DNA of 64,000 nucleotides from Paenibacillus sp. FSL H8-0048. GTDB taxonomy: Bacteria; Bacillota; Bacilli; Paenibacillales; Paenibacillaceae. The notes under the pieces were generated by a model. The model searched no databases and was not told the DNA's origin. It saw only the letters and a list, made by a program, of their open reading frames with translations. Of the stretch, positions 52,308 through 60,020 are shown piece after piece; within the stretch, counting starts at the first letter, position 1; each line of letters begins with the position of its first letter. The stretch covers positions 6,634,001-6,698,000 of the forward strand of contig NZ_JBBODF010000001.1 of NCBI RefSeq assembly GCF_038002825.1, in the 5' to 3' direction. Made by a program: the position numbers and the translations under genes.

Positions 52308-53929
52308 AGAGATTCTCCTCTCTTCCGGTTCTCCAGTAAATGCTCTGCCGCCGCCTGCTCGATGGGCAGCCCGCTGGTGTAACGCTCCATATAGCGGGCA
52401 AAGCCATCCACATCGGCAGGGTCAGGCGCTACCTCCTGTCCTTCCATGTTACAGAACACCTTAGAGCTCAAGTAATCCGCCAGGCTCTCGTTCGGCTCCT
52501 TATGCCTCATATAAGAGGCCAGAATGGCTATTCCCCATGCGCCGCCTTCACCAGCCGTAGACAGGACTGAGACCGGAACATTGAGAGCAGTTGCACAGAT
52601 CCGCTGGCCAACCTGCGGGGTGCGGAACAATCCGCCATGCGCTGAAATACGGTCAATAGTTACCCGTTCCTGCCCGGTCAGAATCTCCATTCCGAGTCTT
52701 AACGCAGCGAAGGCGCTATACAGGTGCGCTCTCATAAAGTTAGCCAGAGTGAACCGGCTCTGCGGCGAACGGACGAATAGCGGACGCCCTTCGGCAATTC
52801 CGGTGATGTTCTCGCCTGAATAGTAACCGTAGCTCAGCAAGCCGCCGCCATCCGCATCCGCTTCCAGTGCCTGGTTCAGCAGGACACTGAATAACTGGTC
52901 CATGTCTGGCGTAAAGCCCATGGCCTCATAGAATTCACGGAACAAGCCGACCCAGGCATTCAAATCGCTGGAGCAGTTATTGGCAAGCACCATAGCAACC
53001 GGGCTGCCTTCCGGTGTATTTACGATATCAATCTCGGGGTGGGCCGCACTTAGATTCTGCTCCAGCACAAACATGGCAAAGACCGACGTTCCCACGGAAA
53101 TATTGCCGGTGCGTTTCCTGACGCTGCCTGTAGCGACCATGCCTGTTCCGGCATCGCCCTCCGGCGGGCATAGCGGAATACCGGACTGCAAACGGCCTGA
53201 CGGGTCGATCAGCCGGGTACCTGCTTCACTGAGATTTCCTGCATTCATACCAGCTGTATACACTGTAGGCAGGATATCTTGCAGCTTCCATGGATAACCC
53301 CTGCCGGCAGTTAGAGTGGTGAACTGCTTCACCATTTCTTCATTGTACTGCTTCGTTGCTTCGTCGATGGGGAACATCCCGGAGGCATCCCCGATCCCGA
53401 GCGCCCTGCGGCCCGTCAGCAGCAAGTGAATGTAACCCGATAAAGTCGTAAGATAATCTATTCCGGCCACATGCTCTTCACTGTTCAAAATAGCCTGATA
53501 CAAGTGGGCGATACTCCAGCGCTCTGGAATTTTGAACTGGAATGTCCTGCTTAGCTCCGATGCAGCGGCGCTTGTGGTAGCATTGCGCCAGGTACGGAAT
53601 GGAACGAGCAGCTCTCCCGCCTGGTCCAGCGCAATATACCCCTGCATCATGGCCGAGCAGCCTATAGAGCCGACGGTTTGCAGTGTGACACCATAGGTCT
53701 GCTGAACCGCTTGCTGTAATTGCTGGTAGGCTGCTTGCAGCCCTTGAACTGCTTCACTGAGATCGTAGGTCCAGTACCCATTAGTGAATTGATTCTCCCA
53801 TTCATAGGTGCCGGAGGCAATCGTTTCAAAATGGTGATCGATCAGCACAGTCTTGATTCGCGTAGACCCAAACTCAATTCCGAGCGACGTTTCTCCCTGA
53901 ACAATCGCCTGTTTGATGGAATGCGTCAT
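52304..53929 (-). CDS. FGGY-family carbohydrate kinase
   Basis: 541 residues from the start codon at 53929, which has GGGGGAA correctly spaced; the frame extends to 54118 without such a site. FGGY features: N-terminal ATP/sugar motif [29 protein letters not shown] in the first domain, [20 protein letters not shown] and [13 protein letters not shown] (phosphate-binding) and C-terminal [18 protein letters not shown]. It would phosphorylate a pentulose, pentitol or related sugar in the cytoplasm. The length is somewhat above that of xylulokinase. No isomerase or epimerase gene is adjacent, so the substrate cannot be named. Confidence 0.85.
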   Translation of the reverse strand: MTHSIKQAIVQGETSLGIEFGSTRIKTVLIDHHFETIASGTYEWENQFTNGYWTYDLSEAVQGLQAAYQQLQQAVQQTYGVTLQTVGSIGCSAMMQGYIALDQAGELLVPFRTWRNATTSAAASELSRTFQFKIPERWSIAHLYQAILNSEEHVAGIDYLTTLSGYIHLLLTGRRALGIGDASGMFPIDEATKQYNEEMVKQFTTLTAGRGYPWKLQDILPTVYTAGMNAGNLSEAGTRLIDPSGRLQSGIPLCPPEGDAGTGMVATGSVRKRTGNISVGTSVFAMFVLEQNLSAAHPEIDIVNTPEGSPVAMVLANNCSSDLNAWVGLFREFYEAMGFTPDMDQLFSVLLNQALEADADGGGLLSYGYYSGENITGIAEGRPLFVRSPQSRFTLANFMRAHLYSAFAALRLGMEILTGQERVTIDRISAHGGLFRTPQVGQRICATALNVPVSVLSTAGEGGAWGIAILASYMRHKEPNESLADYLSSKVFCNMEGQEVAPDPADVDGFARYMERYTSGLPIEQAAAEHLLENRKRGESL

Positions 53930-54601
53930 GATAGCGTTCCCCCTCTGGCTAAAATTGTCCAGAATATAACATATACAAGCAATAGTGTACAACCCCTCGG
54001 CTCTTTTTTGAACTGACTTTATCCTGATTGGCTGTTGCAAATCTGCAATAAACCCTCCGTAAGAAAAATATTTTATTTTTTTTGGCCACGCTAAAATGTC
54101 TTGAAGTCTTATCTCCAACCCTTTGTCAGATCCGCCGGACAGGATAGGTCATGGACCTTGTTCATTTTAATGCCCATCCGGCCCGGCTGGAGAAAATAGT
54201 GTGGTTATTTTGCGACTGGCGGGTCCCGCGGAAACGCAGAAAATATACTTAGCGGTACAAATCAAGAAATCTTATGGCGGGCAGCGGCCGGAAGTCCAAA
54301 TGTTCACCGCAGCGACGGCCAAGCTTTGAGTTCAAACCTAAGTAGGCTTGAATTAAGAGAACAGCTCCCCAACAATTTGTGAAGCCGCCAAGGCCAGTCG
54401 CAAAAAAACAACAGAAAAATGCCTTGAATTCAAGGTATTTTGGAGCTATTGACCGGTCTTTTATTCTGTATTACGATGACATTGAGAAAAGTTTCACAAG
54501 GAAATTCAGTCTCGCAAATCAGCAAAAATGAGACACACAGAAAGGCTATTATTTTTTTAATATGTGTAGTGAAATAATTCACATAAAGAGGAGCAGATGA
54601 A
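53930..54601. other. Divergent gene-free region with dispersed repeat and palindromes
   Basis: No gene is supported. On the minus strand, TTGTAC and TTATAT separated by 17 bp (about 53960-53999) could be the kinase promoter. A copy of the dispersed repeat found at 33197 and 35038 occupies 54260-54317. CCTTGAATTCAAGG at 54422-54435 is a perfect 14-bp palindrome. GTGAAATAATTCAC at 54569-54582 is another dyad, 20 bp before the CoA-transferase start, where a regulator could bind. I looked for a -24/-12 promoter for the enhancer-binding-type regulator at 58562 and found none. Confidence 0.5.
54260..54317 (+). repeat. Longest copy of the dispersed intergenic repeat
   Basis: AATCAAGAAATCT, seven variable bases, GGCAGCGGCCGG and AAGTCCAAA match 33197-33237 base for base. 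AAGTCCAAATGTTCACCG with CAGCGACG then matches 35038-35063. This copy joins the two halves seen separately elsewhere. Confidence 0.75.
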
Positions 54602-56185
54602 ATGACAAAAGTAATTTCAGCAGCCAAAGCAGCAGAACTCATCAAGGACGGGGACACCGTAGCAGCGAGCGGATTTGGATTATCCTGCTGGGCAGAAGAG
54701 ATGGGGATCGCCATTGAAGAGCGCTTCCTGCAGACCGGACAACCGAAGAATCTGACCGTGATGCACGCCAGTGCCGTCGGCAACCGCCGCGACAAGGGCA
54801 TGAGCCACCTGGGCCATGAAGGCCTCATCAAACGCTGGATTGGCGGTATCGCCATCGCTTCCCCAGGGCTAGCTAAGCTGATCGAAGAAGATAAATGCGA
54901 AGCCTACAATCTGCCGCAGGGAGTCATTACCCAGCTCTACCGCGAGATTGCCGCTAAGCGTCCGGGTGTGATTACCAAGGTAGGCATGGAGACCTTCGTC
55001 GATCCCCGCGTGGAGGGCGGCAAGATGTCCCCTTCTACGAAGGAAGACATTGTGAAGGTGATTGAACTGGAAGGCGAGGAGTGGCTGTTCTACAAGACCT
55101 TCCCGATTCAGATCGCCCTCATCCGCGGAACCGTAGCGGACGAGAACGGCAACCTGACGCTGGAAAAAGAAGGACTGCACATGGAGGTGCTGCCGATTGC
55201 CCAGGCGGTCCGCAACTCCGGCGGCATCGTGATTGCCCAGGTAGAGACCGTGGCCAAGAACGGCACCTTGAATCCGAAGGATGTGAAGGTGCCGGGCATT
55301 CTGGTAGATTACCTCGTCGTGTCCACCCCGGAGAATCATTACCAGACCGAGAATACGCAGTATAACCCGGCATTCTCCGGTCATGTGAAAGTGCCTGTGG
55401 ATTCGATTGAAGTCCTGCCGCTGGATGAACGCAAAATCATCTCCCGCCGCACAGCCGTCGAGCTTCAGCCGAATACCATTCTGAATCTCGGCGTCGGCAT
55501 CCCGGTGAATGTAGCGAACATTGCTGCTGAAGAGGGCGTGGACGACCAACTGATTCTGACGACAGAGGCAGGCTCGATTGGCGGTGTTCCCGCAGGTCTG
55601 AAGGATTTCGGGCATGCCTACAACTCCGAGGCGATTGTAGATCATGATTCCCAGTTCGATTTCTATGACGGCGGCGGCATTGATCTGTCGGTCCTTGGCC
55701 TGGCCCAGACGGATGAGTCGGGAAACGTGAATGTCAGTAAATTCGGCACACGCGTTGCGGGCTGCGGCGGATTCATCAATATCTCTCAGGCGGCGAAGAA
55801 GCTGGTATTCGCGGGTACTTTTACAGCGGGCGGGCTGCAGATCAAGGTAGAGAACGGTAAGCTGCACATCATTCAAGAGGGCAAGGCCAAGAAATTCATC
55901 TCAAAGGTACAGCAGATCACCTTCAGCGGATCTTATGCCGCCAAGGTACAGCAGCCGGTTGTGTATGTTACGGAGCGCGCTGTCTTTGAACTTCTGAACG
56001 GGAAAATGACCTTAACCGAAATCGCGCCAGGCATTGACTTGCAGACAGAGATTCTGGATCAGATGGACTTCAAGCCGGTCATTTCACCGAATCTGAAGGA
56101 GATGGACGCGGCTATGTTCCAAGAGAACTGGGGCATGCTGAAGTCGATTATCGCCGATAAGAACCGGGTGCTGCAGGAAGTGTAA
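54602..56185 (+). CDS. Acyl-CoA:carboxylate CoA-transferase (YdiF/propionate CoA-transferase type)
   Basis: 527 residues, a fused two-domain class I CoA-transferase. The N-terminal domain has VAASGFGLSCWAEEMG and the GHEGLIKRWIGGI region. The C-terminal domain has LGVGIPVNVANIA and the catalytic glutamate (about residue 322) in LTTEAGSIGG. It moves CoA between acyl-CoA and a free acid such as acetate, propionate or lactate. GAGGAG precedes the ATG. It starts a three-gene operon with an organic-acid transporter and a FabK-like flavoprotein, closed by a terminator at 58477. The acid handled is not evident. Confidence 0.87.
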   Translation: MTKVISAAKAAELIKDGDTVAASGFGLSCWAEEMGIAIEERFLQTGQPKNLTVMHASAVGNRRDKGMSHLGHEGLIKRWIGGIAIASPGLAKLIEEDKCEAYNLPQGVITQLYREIAAKRPGVITKVGMETFVDPRVEGGKMSPSTKEDIVKVIELEGEEWLFYKTFPIQIALIRGTVADENGNLTLEKEGLHMEVLPIAQAVRNSGGIVIAQVETVAKNGTLNPKDVKVPGILVDYLVVSTPENHYQTENTQYNPAFSGHVKVPVDSIEVLPLDERKIISRRTAVELQPNTILNLGVGIPVNVANIAAEEGVDDQLILTTEAGSIGGVPAGLKDFGHAYNSEAIVDHDSQFDFYDGGGIDLSVLGLAQTDESGNVNVSKFGTRVAGCGGFINISQAAKKLVFAGTFTAGGLQIKVENGKLHIIQEGKAKKFISKVQQITFSGSYAAKVQQPVVYVTERAVFELLNGKMTLTEIAPGIDLQTEILDQMDFKPVISPNLKEMDAAMFQENWGMLKSIIADKNRVLQEV

Positions 56186-56233
56186 GCATTAGCAAGCTCT
56201 AATCATAAACCATATCAGAAAAGAGATGAGATC

Positions 56234-57472
56234 ATGAACGTAGAATTGAACCGCTGGAGGATACTCATTGCCTCAACAATTATTAACATCTGTGTAGGCG
56301 CGATTTATGCTTTTAGTATTTTTGCACTGCCGCTGACCAAGGTATTTGATGTGACGATGCCGGTTATTATGATTGCTTTTACAATTAATGGGGCGATTTC
56401 CCCGATTCCGATGATTCTGGGCGGCAAGCTGGTGGATAAAGGCGGGGCCAAGAAGGCGGTCTTCATCGGCGGTGCAATGTTCGGGATTGGTTTCATTCTC
56501 TCGGGTCTGGCTACTGCACCTTGGATGCTGTATATCACTTATGGCGTCATTACCGGGATTGGCCAGGGAATCGTGTATTCCTCGACCATCGGGAACAGCG
56601 TCAAGCTCTTTCCGGATAAAAGAGGGCTGGCAGCGGGGATCGTTACCGCCGGATATGGCGGCGGCACCATCGCTATCGCTCCTATCGCTAATGCGCTGAT
56701 CACTAGCAATGGTGTACAATCTGCTTTAATTACGCTCGGTATTGCTTTCCTGGTGGTTATTCTGGGCCTTGGCTTGCTGGTGAAGCCTGCTCCTGCCGGT
56801 TATGCTCCTGAGGGCTGGACGCCTCCGGCTGCCGCAGCTGTAAAGGGCGGAGCCAACATCCGGTGGAACGAGATGATTAAGAAGCCGATATTCTATGTGA
56901 TTGCCTGCCTGTTCCTGATCGGCGCCCTGTCTGGTATGATGGTGACCTCGAACGCATCTGTTATCGGTCAAAAAATGTTCGGCTTAACCGCAGCCGCCGC
57001 AGCGCTCTATGTCAGCTTGTACTCCCTGAGCAACTGTCTGGGCCGTGTATTCTGGGGCGCAGTGTCCGATAGAATCGGCCGGGTGAAATGCCTGCTGATG
57101 ATCTACCTTGTCATTGCAGCTATGATGCTCACGATTGCTTTATCCTCTTCTGTTGCCGGATTTGCTGTCGCCATTGCCGGAATCGGCTTATGCTTCGGCG
57201 GAACGATGGGCATCTTCCCGTCCATTGTCGGTGAGAAATTCGGCATGAAATATTACGGCGTGAACTACGGTGTCACCTTCATCGGCTACTCGGGAGCCGC
57301 ATTCTTTGGACCGAGAATTGCCGGCAGTGTAGCGGCAGCCAATGACGGCAACTTCACGAATGCTTTTTACATCGCGCTGGTCATCTCCCTGGTCGGCTTC
57401 GCCTTAACCTTCGTCTACAAAGCGATGGAGAACAAGCAGAAGCCCGAGCCGGAAGTGGCTAAGGCGGCTTAA
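56234..57472 (+). CDS. MFS transporter, OFA (oxalate/formate antiporter) family
   Basis: 412 residues, twelve membrane helices. Motifs typical of the OFA group are present: GAIYAFSIFALPLTKVF in helix 1, GGKLVDKGGAKKAVFIGG in the helix 2-3 loop and FPDKRGLAAGIVTAGYGGG in the helix 4-5 region. It would move small carboxylates across the membrane. It sits 48 bp after the CoA-transferase gene, so the imported acid probably becomes a CoA ester. Confidence 0.87.
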   Translation: MNVELNRWRILIASTIINICVGAIYAFSIFALPLTKVFDVTMPVIMIAFTINGAISPIPMILGGKLVDKGGAKKAVFIGGAMFGIGFILSGLATAPWMLYITYGVITGIGQGIVYSSTIGNSVKLFPDKRGLAAGIVTAGYGGGTIAIAPIANALITSNGVQSALITLGIAFLVVILGLGLLVKPAPAGYAPEGWTPPAAAAVKGGANIRWNEMIKKPIFYVIACLFLIGALSGMMVTSNASVIGQKMFGLTAAAAALYVSLYSLSNCLGRVFWGAVSDRIGRVKCLLMIYLVIAAMMLTIALSSSVAGFAVAIAGIGLCFGGTMGIFPSIVGEKFGMKYYGVNYGVTFIGYSGAAFFGPRIAGSVAAANDGNFTNAFYIALVISLVGFALTFVYKAMENKQKPEPEVAKAA

Positions 57473-57502
57473 AAAATTTATTAATATATGGAGGTAATTA
57501 TA

Positions 57503-58456
57503 ATGTCGATTACACAACTGTTAGGAATTAAATATCCGATTTTCCAGGGCGGTATGGCTCAGATTGCCGTGTCTCCGCTGGTAGGCGCTGTATCCAACGC
57601 AGGCGGGCTGGGCATCATCGGCTCCGGCGGATTCACCGCCGACCGTCTCCGTGACGAGATCCGCAAGGCCAAAGCAAGCACCGATAAGCCGTTTGCCGTT
57701 AACCTGATGCTGATGATGAACAATATTCCTGAGCTGATCCAGGTTATTATAGAAGAAGGCGTGAAGATCGTAACCACAGGCGCAGGCACCCCCGCTCCTT
57801 ATATGCCGGTTCTGAAGGAGCATGGCATTATCGTGATTCCGGTAGTCCCTTCCGTCAAAATCGCCAAGAAAATGGAAGCGCTCGGTGTCGATGCGATTGT
57901 AGCTGAGGGAACGGAGGCTGGCGGACATGTTGGTGAAACTACGACGATGGCCTTGCTGCCGCAAGTCGCCAGCGCGGTATCGATTCCGGTAATCGGGGCC
58001 GGCGGGATTGCCGATGGACGCGGGATTGCCGCTGCTTTTGCACTCGGAGCCCAGGGGGTTCAGGTTGGAACCCGGTTCCTCGCAACTGTGGAATGCCCGA
58101 CACATGAGAACTTCAAGCTGGCGGTTATCAACGCCGATGATACCAGCACAACCGTAACCGGCCGCAGTCTGGGCGGACCTGTAAGAAGCATTAAGAACAG
58201 CATGATTGCCGAATTCCTAAGAATGGAGAATGAGAAGGCATCGCGTGAGGAGCTGGAGAGCTTAAGCCTGGGCTCGCTGCGCAGAGCTGTATATGAAGGA
58301 GATACCGATACTGGCTCCGTAATGGCTGGACAGATCTGCGGGATGGTCAACCAAATTACCACCGTGGAAGAGATGATCACCACCATGTTCGCTGAGGCGC
58401 AGGAAGTCATGGACAAGATGGGCAAAGTAACCTTTGAAGCTGTAGCACACGCCTAA
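57503..58456 (+). CDS. fabK: FabK-like flavin enoyl reductase / nitronate monooxygenase family
   Basis: 317 residues from ATG 57503 (GGAGG 8 bp upstream). FMN-binding TIM-barrel protein. YPIFQGGMAQIA and AGGLGIIGSGGF open the barrel, VTTGAGTPAPYM and the catalytic-type histidine in EAGGHVGETTTM follow, then PVIGAGGIADGRGI and GVQVGTRFLATVECPTH. It matches FabK (enoyl-ACP reductase II) along its length more than nitronate monooxygenases, but the two are one superfamily. Being co-transcribed with a CoA-transferase and an acid transporter, it may reduce an unsaturated acyl thioester rather than serve general fatty-acid synthesis. Confidence 0.82.
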   Translation: MSITQLLGIKYPIFQGGMAQIAVSPLVGAVSNAGGLGIIGSGGFTADRLRDEIRKAKASTDKPFAVNLMLMMNNIPELIQVIIEEGVKIVTTGAGTPAPYMPVLKEHGIIVIPVVPSVKIAKKMEALGVDAIVAEGTEAGGHVGETTTMALLPQVASAVSIPVIGAGGIADGRGIAAAFALGAQGVQVGTRFLATVECPTHENFKLAVINADDTSTTVTGRSLGGPVRSIKNSMIAEFLRMENEKASREELESLSLGSLRRAVYEGDTDTGSVMAGQICGMVNQITTVEEMITTMFAEAQEVMDKMGKVTFEAVAHA

Positions 58457-58476
58457 TTAAGGTTTTGCTAACCATT

Positions 58477-58519
58477 AGCCAAATGGTATCATTTATATAA
58501 TGATGCGGTTTGGCTTTTT
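58477..58519 (+). terminator. Terminator of the CoA-transferase operon
   Basis: AGCCAAA and TTTGGCT with an inner ATCATT/AATGAT stem and five T: a two-part stem-loop starting 20 bp after the FabK-like stop. Confidence 0.88.
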
Positions 58520-58561
58520 GTCTAGCCGGAATGTAAGCGTCCATATTATGGTATAGGACTG

Positions 58562-59950
58562 ATGAATGTGACCAAAAAAAACAAAAATACCAATAAACCC
58601 TCCATCGACGAGTTCGTGGAAGAATATCCGTCTACATTATTTGTGACCGATCAGAACGGGAATATCCTCATCTCGAATGAATTCACCGCGCTAACCATCG
58701 GTATCCATCTGGAAGAACTGCTTAAGGCGAATGTCCAGGATCTGGTGAAGGCGGGCTATTACAGCCATTCCATCACGATGGAGGCTATCGCGACCAAGCA
58801 GAAGGTATCCCGGACCGTCAATACCTCCAGAGGCTTCCATGTCTTCTCGTCGGCGATTCCCATTCTGGACAAGGACGGGGAGGTACAGCTGGTCGTTACC
58901 ACCTCCAACGAATTCAGCCAGGAGCAGAACTATTATGAAGCAAATGTGCCTGTCGCCCAGCAGATCCATAAGCAGTTAGGCGGTATGGCGGCGGAGAAGA
59001 AGAAGGGCATCGTGGCCGAGAGTCTGGCGATGAAGCAGATTATCAAGGTCTGTAACCAGATTGCGTCTTACGACAGCAAGGTGCTGATCTACGGCGAGTC
59101 CGGGACGGGCAAAGAAGTGATTGCCAAGTACATCCATCTGAAGAGCGAGAAGTGGAAGGGGCCATTCATTCCGATTAACTGCGCTGCGATTGCTCCGGCT
59201 CTTTTTGAATACGAATTGTTCGGGTATGAGAAGGGCGTGCTCGAGGGGCAGACGGAGGTTAAGGCCGGTATGATTGAAATTGCGAGCGGCGGCGTACTGT
59301 TCCTCGATGAGATTGCTGATCTGCCGATGGAGATGCAGGCCAAGCTGCTGCGGGTGCTGGAGAACAATGAAGTGCGGCGGGTGGGCGGTCTTACAAATAT
59401 TCCGGTCAATTGCCGGGTGATCTCCGCGACGAACCGCGATTTGTGGAGTCTGGTGAAGAAGGGGCTGTTCCGCGAGGATCTGTATTACCGGATTAACGTC
59501 ATCCCGATTCATATCCCGCCGCTGCGCAACCGCAAGCTGGATCTGGTAGGGTTAATCTCCAGCTTCATCGCCGGCTTCAATGAGATGTACGGCAAGAAAT
59601 ATGTGCTCAGTGCCGAAGAGTTCGATAAGATGCTGAACGAGCCCTGGCATGGAAACGTGAGAGAACTAAGGAATTACATCGAGAGGCTGGTGGTGACCGA
59701 GCATGTGGGCCAGAGCCCGCAGGAGGAAGAGCAGATCGGCGACTGGTTCTCCCTTGACCATTTCATCGAGAAGAATAAGCACCAGCTCTCCACCCTGAAG
59801 GATTTCACTGCCGTAGCGGAGGGCCATTATATCAAAAAAGTGCTGCAGGATTGTGCCGGGAACGGGACCGAGGCGGCCAAGCGCCTGAACGTAGACCGGT
59901 CGGTGATTTACAGAAAGCTGAAGAAGATGGAAGAGGTGCTGGGGAATTAA
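58562..59950 (+). CDS. PAS/AAA+/Fis enhancer-binding-type regulator with altered GAFTGA loop
   Basis: 462 residues. An N-terminal PAS-like sensor (TLFVTDQNGNILISNEF) is followed by an AAA+ domain from about 155 to 390. Walker A is YGESGTGKEV, Walker B GGVLFLDEI and the arginine-finger region FREDLYYRINVIPIHIPPLR. The C-terminal Fis-type helix-turn-helix is NGTEAAKRLNVDRSVIYRKL. The sigma-54 contact loop, normally GAFTGA, reads GVLEGQ here (about residues 226-231). It follows the CoA-transferase operon and probably controls it, but perhaps not through sigma-54. Confidence 0.88.
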   Translation: MNVTKKNKNTNKPSIDEFVEEYPSTLFVTDQNGNILISNEFTALTIGIHLEELLKANVQDLVKAGYYSHSITMEAIATKQKVSRTVNTSRGFHVFSSAIPILDKDGEVQLVVTTSNEFSQEQNYYEANVPVAQQIHKQLGGMAAEKKKGIVAESLAMKQIIKVCNQIASYDSKVLIYGESGTGKEVIAKYIHLKSEKWKGPFIPINCAAIAPALFEYELFGYEKGVLEGQTEVKAGMIEIASGGVLFLDEIADLPMEMQAKLLRVLENNEVRRVGGLTNIPVNCRVISATNRDLWSLVKKGLFREDLYYRINVIPIHIPPLRNRKLDLVGLISSFIAGFNEMYGKKYVLSAEEFDKMLNEPWHGNVRELRNYIERLVVTEHVGQSPQEEEQIGDWFSLDHFIEKNKHQLSTLKDFTAVAEGHYIKKVLQDCAGNGTEAAKRLNVDRSVIYRKLKKMEEVLGN

Positions 59951-60020
59951 GTGAACCAATTTCCAGGATTAGGCGTATTAACTATTATGCCTATAATTCT
60001 ATGGAAATGGAGTGAATTAA

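Noticed and set aside
53930-54601. Sigma-54 (-24/-12) promoter for the CoA-transferase operon
   Set aside because: No TGGCAC-N5-TTGCA-like sequence was found by eye on the plus strand.
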